Below, piece by piece: positions 1-6,075 of a stretch of DNA of 6,075 bases; position 1 is the stretch's first letter; every line of letters begins with the position of its first letter. The stretch comes from Thermoleophilia bacterium. Its GTDB lineage: Bacteria > Actinomycetota > Thermoleophilia > RBG-16-64-13. A program made the position numbers and the translations under genes. Under the pieces are notes generated by a model. It made no database searches, was not told the DNA's origin, and was given only the letters and a program-made list of their open reading frames with translations. The stretch is from the NCBI GenBank assembly GCA_016929985.1, contig JAFGIH010000424.1:1-6075 (forward strand), in the 5' to 3' direction.

Positions 1-363
1 CTGGAAGCGGCGGTTACCGTGATCTCGCTGGCTAAGCGGGAAGAGGAGGTCTTCGTGCCGTGGACCGCGGAGGCTCTGGAGCTGTCCGCCGACGATCCGG
101 GACTCTTGCTTCTTCAGAGGGTGCGGGACGAAGCGCACCGTTTCGCTCTGGGGTTCCATCGGAAGAAGCGGGCTGCTCAGACCACTCTGTCGTTGCTCGA
201 TCAACTACCGGGCGTTGGAGAGATGCGAAAGCGGGCCATCGTGCAGCATTTCGGATCGCCCGAGAGGTTTCTGCAGGCCACCAGAGAGGAACTCGAAGCC
301 GTTCCCGGTTTGCCGGGCAAGGTGGCGAGGGAGATATATGCATATGTGCACAAGACGGGCTAG
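1..363 (+). CDS. uvrC: UvrABC excinuclease subunit C, C-terminal part (5' end outside window)
   Basis: UvrC makes the two incisions flanking a bulky DNA lesion in nucleotide excision repair, working with UvrA and UvrB in the cytoplasm. The reading frame is open from base 1 ([16 protein letters not shown]) and ends at TAG 361-363, leaving 120 residues of a protein usually around 600 long. Residues 8-55 of the fragment match the end of the RNase H-like endonuclease domain that makes the 5' cut. The family signature RDEAHRFA is at fragment residues 42-49, and its His46 corresponds to the catalytic histidine. Residues 65-120 form the C-terminal tandem helix-hairpin-helix DNA-binding domain, with [18 protein letters not shown] as first hairpin and VPGLPGKVA as second. 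The GTG at 19 is internal and not a real start. The next gene begins 30 bases downstream and no terminator is visible between them. Identification is firm; only the upstream extent is unknown. Confidence 0.96.
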   Translation: MEAAVTVISLAKREEEVFVPWTAEALELSADDPGLLLLQRVRDEAHRFALGFHRKKRAAQTTLSLLDQLPGVGEMRKRAIVQHFGSPERFLQATREELEAVPGLPGKVAREIYAYVHKTG

Positions 364-381
364 TCGCGACCGGCGAGACAT

Positions 382-387
382 GGAGGT
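382..387 (+). promoter_or_regulatory. Ribosome binding site for the methyltransferase gene
   Basis: GGAGGT lies 6 bases before the GTG at 394. It is the strongest Shine-Dalgarno match in the 30-base uvrC-MGMT spacer. It fixes the GTG as start in the absence of any ATG at the N-terminal end of the conserved domain. Confidence 0.75.
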
Positions 388-393
388 GCGTCC

Positions 394-930
394 GTGAGCC
401 ACAGTCCTCTCGATAGACTTGTGGGTACGTTCACCACCCCGTGGGGCGAGGGCATGGTGACGGTGAGCCACGGGCGTTTGGCCGGGGTCGAGCTGCCGCC
501 CTTCGCGGGCCCGGCGATCACAGAGCCCACGCGGAGCGCCGATCACCAGAACGATGTCGCTCTCGCCCAGTGGGTCGCCCAACTGGAGGCTTACTTCCGC
601 GGCGAGCGCTTGGCGTGGACGCCTGAGGAGGTGCCTCTCGAGGCTCTGGGGGGCGGGTCGTTCTACCGGGCCGTCTACGAGACCCTGCTGGTGGTGCCGC
701 CTGCCGTCACCGTCAGCTACGGCACGCTGGCCGAGATGGCCGGCTACCCCCGGGCGGCCAGGGCGGTGGGCACTGCGATGGCGATCAACCCCATCCCTAT
801 CGTCATCCCGTGCCACAGGGTGGTCCGCGCCGATGGGAGTTTGGGCAACTACGGCACCGATCCGGCCTGGAAGGAGCGGTTGCTGTCGCACGAAGCGGAG
901 CACATCCATCCGAGGGTGCCTGAGGGATGA
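394..930 (+). CDS. ogt: Methylated-DNA--[protein]-cysteine S-methyltransferase (MGMT/Ogt type)
   Basis: This is a suicide repair protein that moves the alkyl group from O6-alkylguanine (or O4-alkylthymine) in DNA onto its own cysteine. It has 178 residues, normal for a stand-alone Ogt. Residues 1-80 are the variable N-terminal domain. Residues 88-170 are the conserved DNA-binding/active-site domain. The active-site motif IPCHRVV has Cys140 and His141. TVSYGTLA (Tyr109) and the recognition helix AARAVGTAMAINP (arginine finger Arg123, Asn132) match residues known in the family, and LLSHE supplies the conserved glutamate Glu167. Every key residue is present, so it should be active. There is no Ada-type N-terminal regulatory domain. 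The GTG start at 394 is supported by GGAGGT 6 bases upstream. Its stop overlaps the rapZ start (ATGA, 927-930), implying translational coupling. Placement between uvrC and rapZ is unusual. The exact subfamily name (ogt versus adaB) is uncertain. Confidence 0.93.
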   Translation: MSHSPLDRLVGTFTTPWGEGMVTVSHGRLAGVELPPFAGPAITEPTRSADHQNDVALAQWVAQLEAYFRGERLAWTPEEVPLEALGGGSFYRAVYETLLVVPPAVTVSYGTLAEMAGYPRAARAVGTAMAINPIPIVIPCHRVVRADGSLGNYGTDPAWKERLLSHEAEHIHPRVPEG

Positions 931-1811
931 CGAGTACCGAAGACAGCCAGAAGCTTCGCGTGACTCTCATCACGGGCTTGTCCGGGGCAGGGAAGTCGGC
1001 GGCGGTGGCCACGTTCGAGGACGCGGGCTACTTCTGCATCGACAATCTCCCTCCGCAGATGCTGCCCAACGTCATCCGACTCTTCGGGCTGGAGGGGAGC
1101 CGGGTCAACCGTGTCGCCCTGGTTTTCGACGCGCGCGGAGGCACCTACTTTGAAGAACTGGGGCAGGCGCTCCAGTATATGCGTGAGTCAGACATCTCGT
1201 ATAAGGTCCTCTATCTGGAGGCTTCCGACGAGACCCTGGTGGCCCGCTATCAGGCGAGCCGGCGGCCGCACCCCCTGTCGACCGACTTGGTGGAGGGCAT
1301 CGCGCGCGAGAGGCGGCTGCTCTCGGCCCTACGCGCTCAAGCCGACGTGATCATCGATACCACGAACCTCTCGCCCTGGGAGCTGCGCCGGCGTCTGGAA
1401 GAAGCACTGCTGGCCGATCGGCTGAGCGACCAGTTGTTCGTGAGCCTGGAGTCGTTCGGCTACCGGTACGGCCTGCCGGACGAGGCAGACATAGTTCTTG
1501 ACGTGCGGTTCCTGCCCAATCCTCACTGGGTGGCCGAGTTGCGGCCGGGGTCCGGCCTGGACGCTCCCGTACGGGACTATGTGGTCGGCCGGGCAGAGGC
1601 CGATTCGTTTCTCACCCAGGTGGCCGCGCTGCTTCACTCGATGGCCCCCGGCTTTATCGCCGAGCAGAAACGCAGGCTGGTGGTCGCCCTGGGGTGCACG
1701 GGAGGTCGTCACCGCTCGGTCGCGCTGGCGGAAGAGCTCGCGCGCCGCTTGGCTCAGGACCCGAGCCTGGTGGTCAATCTCCGCCATCGGGACGTCGACA
1801 GAAAGGAATGA
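927..1811 (+). CDS. rapZ: RapZ/YvcJ-family RNase adapter and nucleotide-binding regulator
   Basis: RapZ is a cytoplasmic P-loop protein. In E. coli it senses glucosamine-6-phosphate and delivers the small RNA GlmZ to RNase E; in Gram-positives (YvcJ) it binds and hydrolyses nucleotides, with a less defined role. The 294-residue length is typical. The N-terminal NTPase half has Walker A GLSGAGKS at 17-24, then CIDNLPP at 37-43, FDARGG at 68-72 and RRPHPLS at 112-118. A central stretch has ARERRLL and IIDTTNLSPWELR (143-154). The C-terminal half, the sugar-phosphate/RNA-binding part in E. coli, has SFGYRYGLPDEAD (176-188), DVRFLPNPHW (192-201), DAPVRDYV and the strongly conserved GCTGGRHRSVALAEEL (256-271). 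The ATG at 927 overlaps the preceding stop by 4 bases; GAGGG at 912-916 is a possible but distant Shine-Dalgarno. The gene in turn overlaps whiA by 4 bases. Whether GlcN6P sensing applies in this organism cannot be judged from sequence. Confidence 0.96.
   Translation: MTSTEDSQKLRVTLITGLSGAGKSAAVATFEDAGYFCIDNLPPQMLPNVIRLFGLEGSRVNRVALVFDARGGTYFEELGQALQYMRESDISYKVLYLEASDETLVARYQASRRPHPLSTDLVEGIARERRLLSALRAQADVIIDTTNLSPWELRRRLEEALLADRLSDQLFVSLESFGYRYGLPDEADIVLDVRFLPNPHWVAELRPGSGLDAPVRDYVVGRAEADSFLTQVAALLHSMAPGFIAEQKRRLVVALGCTGGRHRSVALAEELARRLAQDPSLVVNLRHRDVDRKE
1802..1807 (+). promoter_or_regulatory. Possible ribosome binding site for whiA
   Basis: AAAGGA directly abuts the ATG at 1808 but sits at ideal spacing (6 bases) before a TTG at 1814 in the same frame. 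Either the ATG is used through coupling with rapZ termination, or the TTG is the real start, giving a protein two residues shorter. Confidence 0.4.
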
Positions 1812-2815
1812 CTTTGAGCTCCGGGTTCACGAGGGCGTTCAGGGAGGAGCTCGCCAAGGTCGACGACAAGCAGCCGTGTTGCCGGATGGCCGCGGTCGCG
1901 GGGCTGGTCCACACGGCGGGGACCTTTCTCATTCACGGGGGCGCCGACGATGACGGCCGCTACGAGGTGCGACTGGCCACGACCGTCCAGGCCGCGGCCA
2001 AGATGGCCTATTCGCAGTTCAAGGCGTTCGGCGCCGAGGGGGACTTGCTGACCCGACGGGAGCCGCGTCTACAGCAGCGCCTGGTGTACGAGGTGCATGT
2101 CATGGGTTCACCGGCCGCCCTCCAAGCCCTGAACGAGATGGGGGTGCTCAGCGATTCCTTTGAGCTCCAAAGCGGCGTGAGCCGGCGTCTGGTGAAGAAG
2201 GGGTGTTGCCGGAGCGCGTTCGTGCGCGGCTGCCTCATCGGGGCCGGGTCGGCGAACGCTCCACAGAAAGAAGCGCACCTGGAGATCGTCACGCCCCACC
2301 AAGGCTTCTCCGACGACCTTGTCCGGCTGCTCCAGGAAATGGATTTTCACCCCGGCGTGAGGACGCGCAGAGGGAGCTACGTGGTGTATCTCAAGGGCCG
2401 CGACGAGGTCGCCGGGCTGCTCGCCCTGGCCGGCGCACATGTGGCGGCGCTCCAGGTGGAGGAGCAGTCGGTCGTCAAGGAGGTGCGCTCCAGGGCCAAT
2501 CGCGCGGCCAACTGCGACGCGGCCAACCTGCGCCGCACCAGTACGGCGGCCTCGCGACAGCTGGAGGCCATCGACTCGCTGCTCCGGACCGGCCGCCTGG
2601 CTACGTTGCCGCCGGCGCTCCGCGAGATGGCCGAACTGCGAAGCTTGCACCCCTATCTGAACCTCGCGGAGCTTGCTGAAGCGGGTGGGGAGGGGCTCAC
2701 CAGATCGGCCGTCAATCACCGCCTGCGGCGCCTTGTGGAGGTGGGCGAACGGGCGGGAGGCAAGAGCCCTCATGGTAGAATCCAGTATCCCCGGCCGGCT
2801 CGAACAAAGCGTTGA
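1808..2815 (+). CDS. whiA: WhiA, LAGLIDADG-like/HTH DNA-binding regulator
   Basis: WhiA is a conserved Gram-positive DNA-binding protein. In Streptomyces it activates sporulation-septation genes with WhiB; in Bacillus it affects cell division and chromosome segregation. The 335-residue product has the family architecture. An N-terminal segment (residues 1-100) contains the conserved QPCCR. A LAGLIDADG-type fold degenerated from homing endonucleases contains KKGCCRSAFVRG (130-141) and AHLEI (156-160); nuclease-type acidic residues are not apparent in the visible motif. NRAANCDAANLRR (231-243) is a family hallmark. A C-terminal helix-turn-helix spans about 265-312, with LPPALREMAELR and the recognition part RSAVNHRLRRLVEVGE. 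A basic tail of about 20 residues (GGKSPHGRIQ...RTKR) follows and is not a recognised domain. ATG 1808 is preferred because MTLSSGF aligns with the usual MSFSS start and overlaps the rapZ stop as ATGA; TTG 1814 is an alternative. An upstream GTG at 1694 is rejected. YvcK, the usual gene between rapZ and whiA, is missing. Confidence 0.95.
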   Translation: MTLSSGFTRAFREELAKVDDKQPCCRMAAVAGLVHTAGTFLIHGGADDDGRYEVRLATTVQAAAKMAYSQFKAFGAEGDLLTRREPRLQQRLVYEVHVMGSPAALQALNEMGVLSDSFELQSGVSRRLVKKGCCRSAFVRGCLIGAGSANAPQKEAHLEIVTPHQGFSDDLVRLLQEMDFHPGVRTRRGSYVVYLKGRDEVAGLLALAGAHVAALQVEEQSVVKEVRSRANRAANCDAANLRRTSTAASRQLEAIDSLLRTGRLATLPPALREMAELRSLHPYLNLAELAEAGGEGLTRSAVNHRLRRLVEVGERAGGKSPHGRIQYPRPARTKR

Positions 2816-2819
2816 TGAC

Positions 2820-2827
2820 GGAGGGAG
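2820..2827 (+). promoter_or_regulatory. Ribosome binding site for gap
   Basis: GGAGGGAG lies in the 21-base whiA-gap spacer. Depending on which G tract pairs, it is 9-12 bases before ATG 2837. A second in-frame ATG at 2843 would be further away, so 2837 is favoured. Confidence 0.6.
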
Positions 2828-2830
2828 TAG

Positions 2831-3832
<1,002 letters not shown>

Positions 3833-3847
3833 CACACACGTATCGGG

Positions 3848-3853
3848 AGAGGT
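3848..3853 (+). promoter_or_regulatory. Ribosome binding site for pgk
   Basis: AGAGGT lies in a purine-rich run (3845-3859) in the gap-pgk spacer and is 6 bases before ATG 3860. This supports that start; the encoded MGKKTVKDVDV aligns with the usual PGK N-terminus. Confidence 0.65.
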
Positions 3854-3859
3854 AGGGAG

Positions 3860-5044
3860 ATGGGCAAGAAGACGGTCAAGGATGTCGACGTCGCGGGCAA
3901 GCGGGTGCTTGTGCGGGTGGACTTCAACGTGCCTCTCAAGGAGGGGCGGGTCGCCGACGACACACGCATCCGTGCCGCGCTGCCGACCATAGAGTACCTG
4001 CGCGAGCAGGGCTGTCGCGTTATCCTCATGTCGCACCTGGGCCGTCCCAAAGGTGGTCCGGACCCGGCTTTCGTCCTCGACCCGGTCGCCATGCGCCTCG
4101 GCCAACTCCTGGGGGTGCCCGTGCGCAAGGTCAGCGAGCTGACCGGCCCGGGGGTCGAGGAAGCCGCTGCGGGCATGAGCCCCGGCGACGTCCTTCTTCT
4201 CGAGAACTCCCGTTTCGACCCGCGCGAGACCAAGAACGACCCCAGCCTCATCAAGGAACTGGCGCGCCTGGGAGACCTCTACGTGAACGATGCCTTCAGT
4301 GCCGCGCACCGCGCGCACGCCACCACGGCCGGTCTGGCCGGTGTGCTGCCCAGCGTGGCCGGATTCCAGATGGAGAAGGAGGTCTCGGCTCTCGACGGCC
4401 TGCTGCGTGAACCCAAGCGTCCCTTCGTGGTGGTGCTGGGCGGCGCCAAAGTGACCGACAAGATCAAGGTGATCGACCGCTTCCTCGACCTGGCCGACCA
4501 GCTGCTCATCGGTGGGGCGATGGCGTTCACCTTCCTCAAGGCGCAGGGCCTCTCGGTGGGGAGCTCCAAGGTGGAAGAAGAGGGCGTGGAGGTAGCCGCC
4601 GCGGCACTCGAGAAGGCTGCCGGATCGTCCTGCAGGCTGATGCTGCCCACCGACGTGGTCGCCGCCGACGACTTCGCCGAGGACGCCGCGACGCAGGTGG
4701 TGGCCGCCGGCGCTATTCCTGACGGTTGGATGGGCTTGGACATCGGGCCGGAGACGGCGAAGACCTATGCCGACGCCATAGCGGGAGCGGCCGAGGTCTT
4801 CTGGAACGGGCCGATGGGCGTCTTCGAGATGGCTCCTTTCGCGGCAGGCACTCGCGCCGTGGCCGAAGCGATGGCCGCATGCCCCGGTGTGACCGTATTG
4901 GGCGGCGGCGACTCGGTGTCGGCCGTGAACAAGCTGGGCCTGGCGGACCAGATGGATCACGTCTCCATGGGGGGAGGCGCGTCGCTGGAATTCATCGAGG
5001 GCGCTGAACTGCCGGGTGTCGTCTCGCTGCCCGACAAGGTCTGA
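3860..5044 (+). CDS. pgk: Phosphoglycerate kinase
   Basis: This enzyme transfers a phosphate from 1,3-bisphosphoglycerate to ADP, giving 3-phosphoglycerate and ATP: the first ATP-yielding step of glycolysis, reversible in gluconeogenesis. It is a cytoplasmic monomer. It has 394 residues, the normal bacterial length, and both lobes are complete. In the N-terminal substrate lobe are RVLVRVDFNVPL (15-26), DDTRIRAALPT (33-43), MSHLGRPKG (57-65), LENSRFDPRETKND (114-127) and YVNDAFSAAHRAHATT (141-156). In the C-terminal nucleotide lobe are VVLGGAKVTDKI (191-202), LIGGAMAFTF (216-225), DIGPETA (294-300), FWNGPMGVFE (314-323), the glycine-rich LGGGDSVSAV (347-356) and SMGGGASLEF (369-378). Small departures from the commonest consensus are Ser147 where Gly is usual (NDAFG) and Ser116 where Thr or Val is usual; neither is a catalytic residue as far as I can tell. 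The start is supported by AGAGGT at 3848-3853. tpiA follows after only 5 bases. Confidence 0.98.
   Translation: MGKKTVKDVDVAGKRVLVRVDFNVPLKEGRVADDTRIRAALPTIEYLREQGCRVILMSHLGRPKGGPDPAFVLDPVAMRLGQLLGVPVRKVSELTGPGVEEAAAGMSPGDVLLLENSRFDPRETKNDPSLIKELARLGDLYVNDAFSAAHRAHATTAGLAGVLPSVAGFQMEKEVSALDGLLREPKRPFVVVLGGAKVTDKIKVIDRFLDLADQLLIGGAMAFTFLKAQGLSVGSSKVEEEGVEVAAAALEKAAGSSCRLMLPTDVVAADDFAEDAATQVVAAGAIPDGWMGLDIGPETAKTYADAIAGAAEVFWNGPMGVFEMAPFAAGTRAVAEAMAACPGVTVLGGGDSVSAVNKLGLADQMDHVSMGGGASLEFIEGAELPGVVSLPDKV
5036..5040 (+). promoter_or_regulatory. Likely ribosome binding site for tpiA
   Basis: AAGGT lies inside the last codons of pgk, 9 bases before ATG 5050. It is a weak match, so coupling to pgk translation may matter more than the site itself. 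Confidence 0.4.
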
Positions 5045-5049
5045 GCTCC

Positions 5050-5832
5050 ATGACTGCCGCGGAACACAAACCGGGCCGCACCCCGCTGGTGGTTGGCAAC
5101 TGGAAGATGTTCAAGACCAGCGCCGAAGGGGCCGCGTTCGTGCGCGAGCTGGCCGGGCTCCTGGGGGAACCGTCCGGGCGTGAGGTGGTGGTTGCGCCGC
5201 CGTTCACCGGCCTCTACGAGGCGGCGAAGGCCGCCGAAGGCACGTGTGTCTCGGTGGCGGCCCAAGATGTCTTCTGGGAGTGGGAGGGGGCCTACACCGG
5301 AGAGGTTTCGGCCACCATGCTGGCCGACCTGGGCGTGAAAGCGGCCATCATCGGCCACTCCGAGCGGCGCCGGTACTTCGGCGAGACCGACGAGTCTGTC
5401 GCCAAGAAGGTGTGGGCGGCTTTGGACCGCGGGCTACTCCCCATCGTGTGCGTGGGCGAGAGCGAAGACGAGCGCGAGAGCGGCGCCACGGAGCGCGTTC
5501 TCGAGCGGCAGCTGTCCGAGGGTCTGTCCTCGGTCCGCGATCAGGACACCTCCAGGCTCACGATCGCCTACGAGCCGGTGTGGGCCATCGGCACAGGCAA
5601 GACCGCTACTCCGGAGATCGCCCAAGAGAGCGTCGCCTTCGCGCGCGAGCAGGTCGCCGAGGTACTGGGGAAGACGGCTGCCGAGGGGGTGCGCATTCTC
5701 TACGGGGGAAGTGTGGGACCTCATAACATCGATGAGCTGATGGACCAGCCGGATATCGACGGCGTTCTCGTGGGGGGAGCGAGTCTGCAGCTCGGGTCTT
5801 TCGCCCGCATCGTCCAGTTCGAGAAGCCGTGA
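5050..5832 (+). CDS. tpiA: Triosephosphate isomerase
   Basis: This (beta/alpha)8-barrel enzyme interconverts dihydroxyacetone phosphate and glyceraldehyde 3-phosphate, feeding the gap-pgk steps encoded just upstream. It has 260 residues, slightly above the usual 250 because about 10 residues precede the first strand. All active-site elements are visible: GNWKM with Asn17 and Lys19, the electrophile His103 in IIGHSERR, the catalytic base Glu175 in [12 protein letters not shown], the mobile phosphate-gripping loop 6 (WAIGTGKTA, 178-186), the phosphate-binding YGGSV (218-222) and GVLVGGASL (238-246). The interface region 72-90 reads [19 protein letters not shown], close to the consensus QN..WE..GA.TGE.S; Asp73 replaces the more usual Asn. 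ATG 5050 is only 5 bases after the pgk stop, with AAGGT at 5036-5040. The stop TGA overlaps a GTG that probably starts gpmI. The enzyme is expected to act as a cytoplasmic dimer or tetramer. Confidence 0.98.
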   Translation: MTAAEHKPGRTPLVVGNWKMFKTSAEGAAFVRELAGLLGEPSGREVVVAPPFTGLYEAAKAAEGTCVSVAAQDVFWEWEGAYTGEVSATMLADLGVKAAIIGHSERRRYFGETDESVAKKVWAALDRGLLPIVCVGESEDERESGATERVLERQLSEGLSSVRDQDTSRLTIAYEPVWAIGTGKTATPEIAQESVAFAREQVAEVLGKTAAEGVRILYGGSVGPHNIDELMDQPDIDGVLVGGASLQLGSFARIVQFEKP

Positions 5833-6075
5833 CCGCCGCGGCTGCTTACGTGACCACGAGCCCCGCGAAGAGCGAGGGGCGCCGACGGGCGGCACTCATA
5901 GTGCTCGACGGATGGGGCTATGCCCCGCCCGGCCCCGGCAACGCCATCGCTCTAGCCGACACTCCCGTGTGGGACTCACTGTGGGCGGAGTATCCACACG
6001 TCTTGTTGGAGGCCAGCGGTGAGGCTGTGGGTTTGCCGCCGGGTGTTATGGGCAACTCCGAGGTGGGGCACCTCA
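5829..6075 (+). CDS. gpmI: 2,3-bisphosphoglycerate-independent phosphoglycerate mutase, N-terminal part (3' end outside window)
   Basis: GpmI interconverts 3- and 2-phosphoglycerate through a phosphoserine intermediate and needs Mn2+ or similar metals; it belongs to the alkaline phosphatase superfamily. The frame stays open to the window end, giving 82 codons of an enzyme of roughly 510 residues. Conserved N-terminal motifs are visible: [10 protein letters not shown] (22-31, metal ligand Asp27), [10 protein letters not shown] (37-46), [14 protein letters not shown] (57-70) and MGNSEVGHL (74-82), whose Ser77 is the phosphorylated nucleophile. The preferred start is GTG 5829, which overlaps the tpiA stop as GTGA. 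It gives about 20 residues before the conserved core, rich in Ala, Thr and Arg. GTG 5850, seven codons in, is an alternative; neither has a clear Shine-Dalgarno, so coupling to tpiA is inferred. The gene completes a gap-pgk-tpiA-gpmI run. Identity is firm; the exact start is not. Confidence 0.93.
   Translation, partial: MTAAAAYVTTSPAKSEGRRRAALIVLDGWGYAPPGPGNAIALADTPVWDSLWAEYPHVLLEASGEAVGLPPGVMGNSEVGHL

Noticed and set aside
60..416. Overlapping plus-strand open frame of 118 codons within uvrC
   Set aside because: It is a different frame from the well-supported UvrC C-terminus and its translation is Arg/Gly/Ser-rich with no family likeness.
1694..1807. Upstream GTG at 1694 as a longer whiA start
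   Set aside because: It would overlap rapZ by more than 100 bases, right under the conserved GCTGGRHRSV region. It adds 38 residues unlike WhiA and has no good ribosome binding site.
2791..2798. Palindrome CCGGCCGG near the whiA end as a terminator stem
   Set aside because: It has no loop and no following T-run, and it lies within the whiA coding region; short GC palindromes are common at this base composition.

Overview
The window is a fully coding, high-GC stretch with eight genes, all on the + strand and nearly touching each other. It reads as one long housekeeping operon or two nested ones. No RNA gene, mobile element, CRISPR array, repeat array or terminator hairpin could be supported, and no gap between genes exceeds 30 bases.

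Layout: (1) the last 120 residues of the nucleotide excision repair nuclease UvrC; (2) a methylated-DNA--protein-cysteine methyltransferase (MGMT/Ogt type); (3) RapZ, a P-loop regulator and RNase adapter; (4) WhiA, a DNA-binding regulator of degenerate LAGLIDADG-nuclease plus HTH architecture; then lower glycolysis: (5) glyceraldehyde-3-phosphate dehydrogenase, (6) phosphoglycerate kinase, (7) triosephosphate isomerase and (8) the first 82 codons of the cofactor-independent phosphoglycerate mutase GpmI, cut by the window end. Three junctions are 4-base stop/start overlaps: MGMT/RapZ (ATGA), RapZ/WhiA (ATGA) and TpiA/GpmI (GTGA).

Organism: uvrC-rapZ-(yvcK)-whiA followed by gap-pgk-tpiA is a gene order known from Actinobacteria and, in parts, from Firmicutes. 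The base composition, the actinobacterial-looking RRPHPL motif of RapZ combined with a lysine-type Walker A (GLSGAGKS), and gpmI after tpiA suggest a deep-branching actinobacterium (Coriobacteriia- or Thermoleophilia-like). This is an inference from motifs and synteny recalled from memory, not from a search.

How the genes work together: the first two repair DNA (bulky lesions and O6-alkylguanine). RapZ and WhiA are regulators linked in other bacteria to amino-sugar/cell-envelope metabolism and to cell division. The last four interconvert triose phosphates and carry them to 2-phosphoglycerate. The main departures from the textbook order are the absence of yvcK between rapZ and whiA and the MGMT gene between uvrC and rapZ. 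I found no convincing new biological system here.
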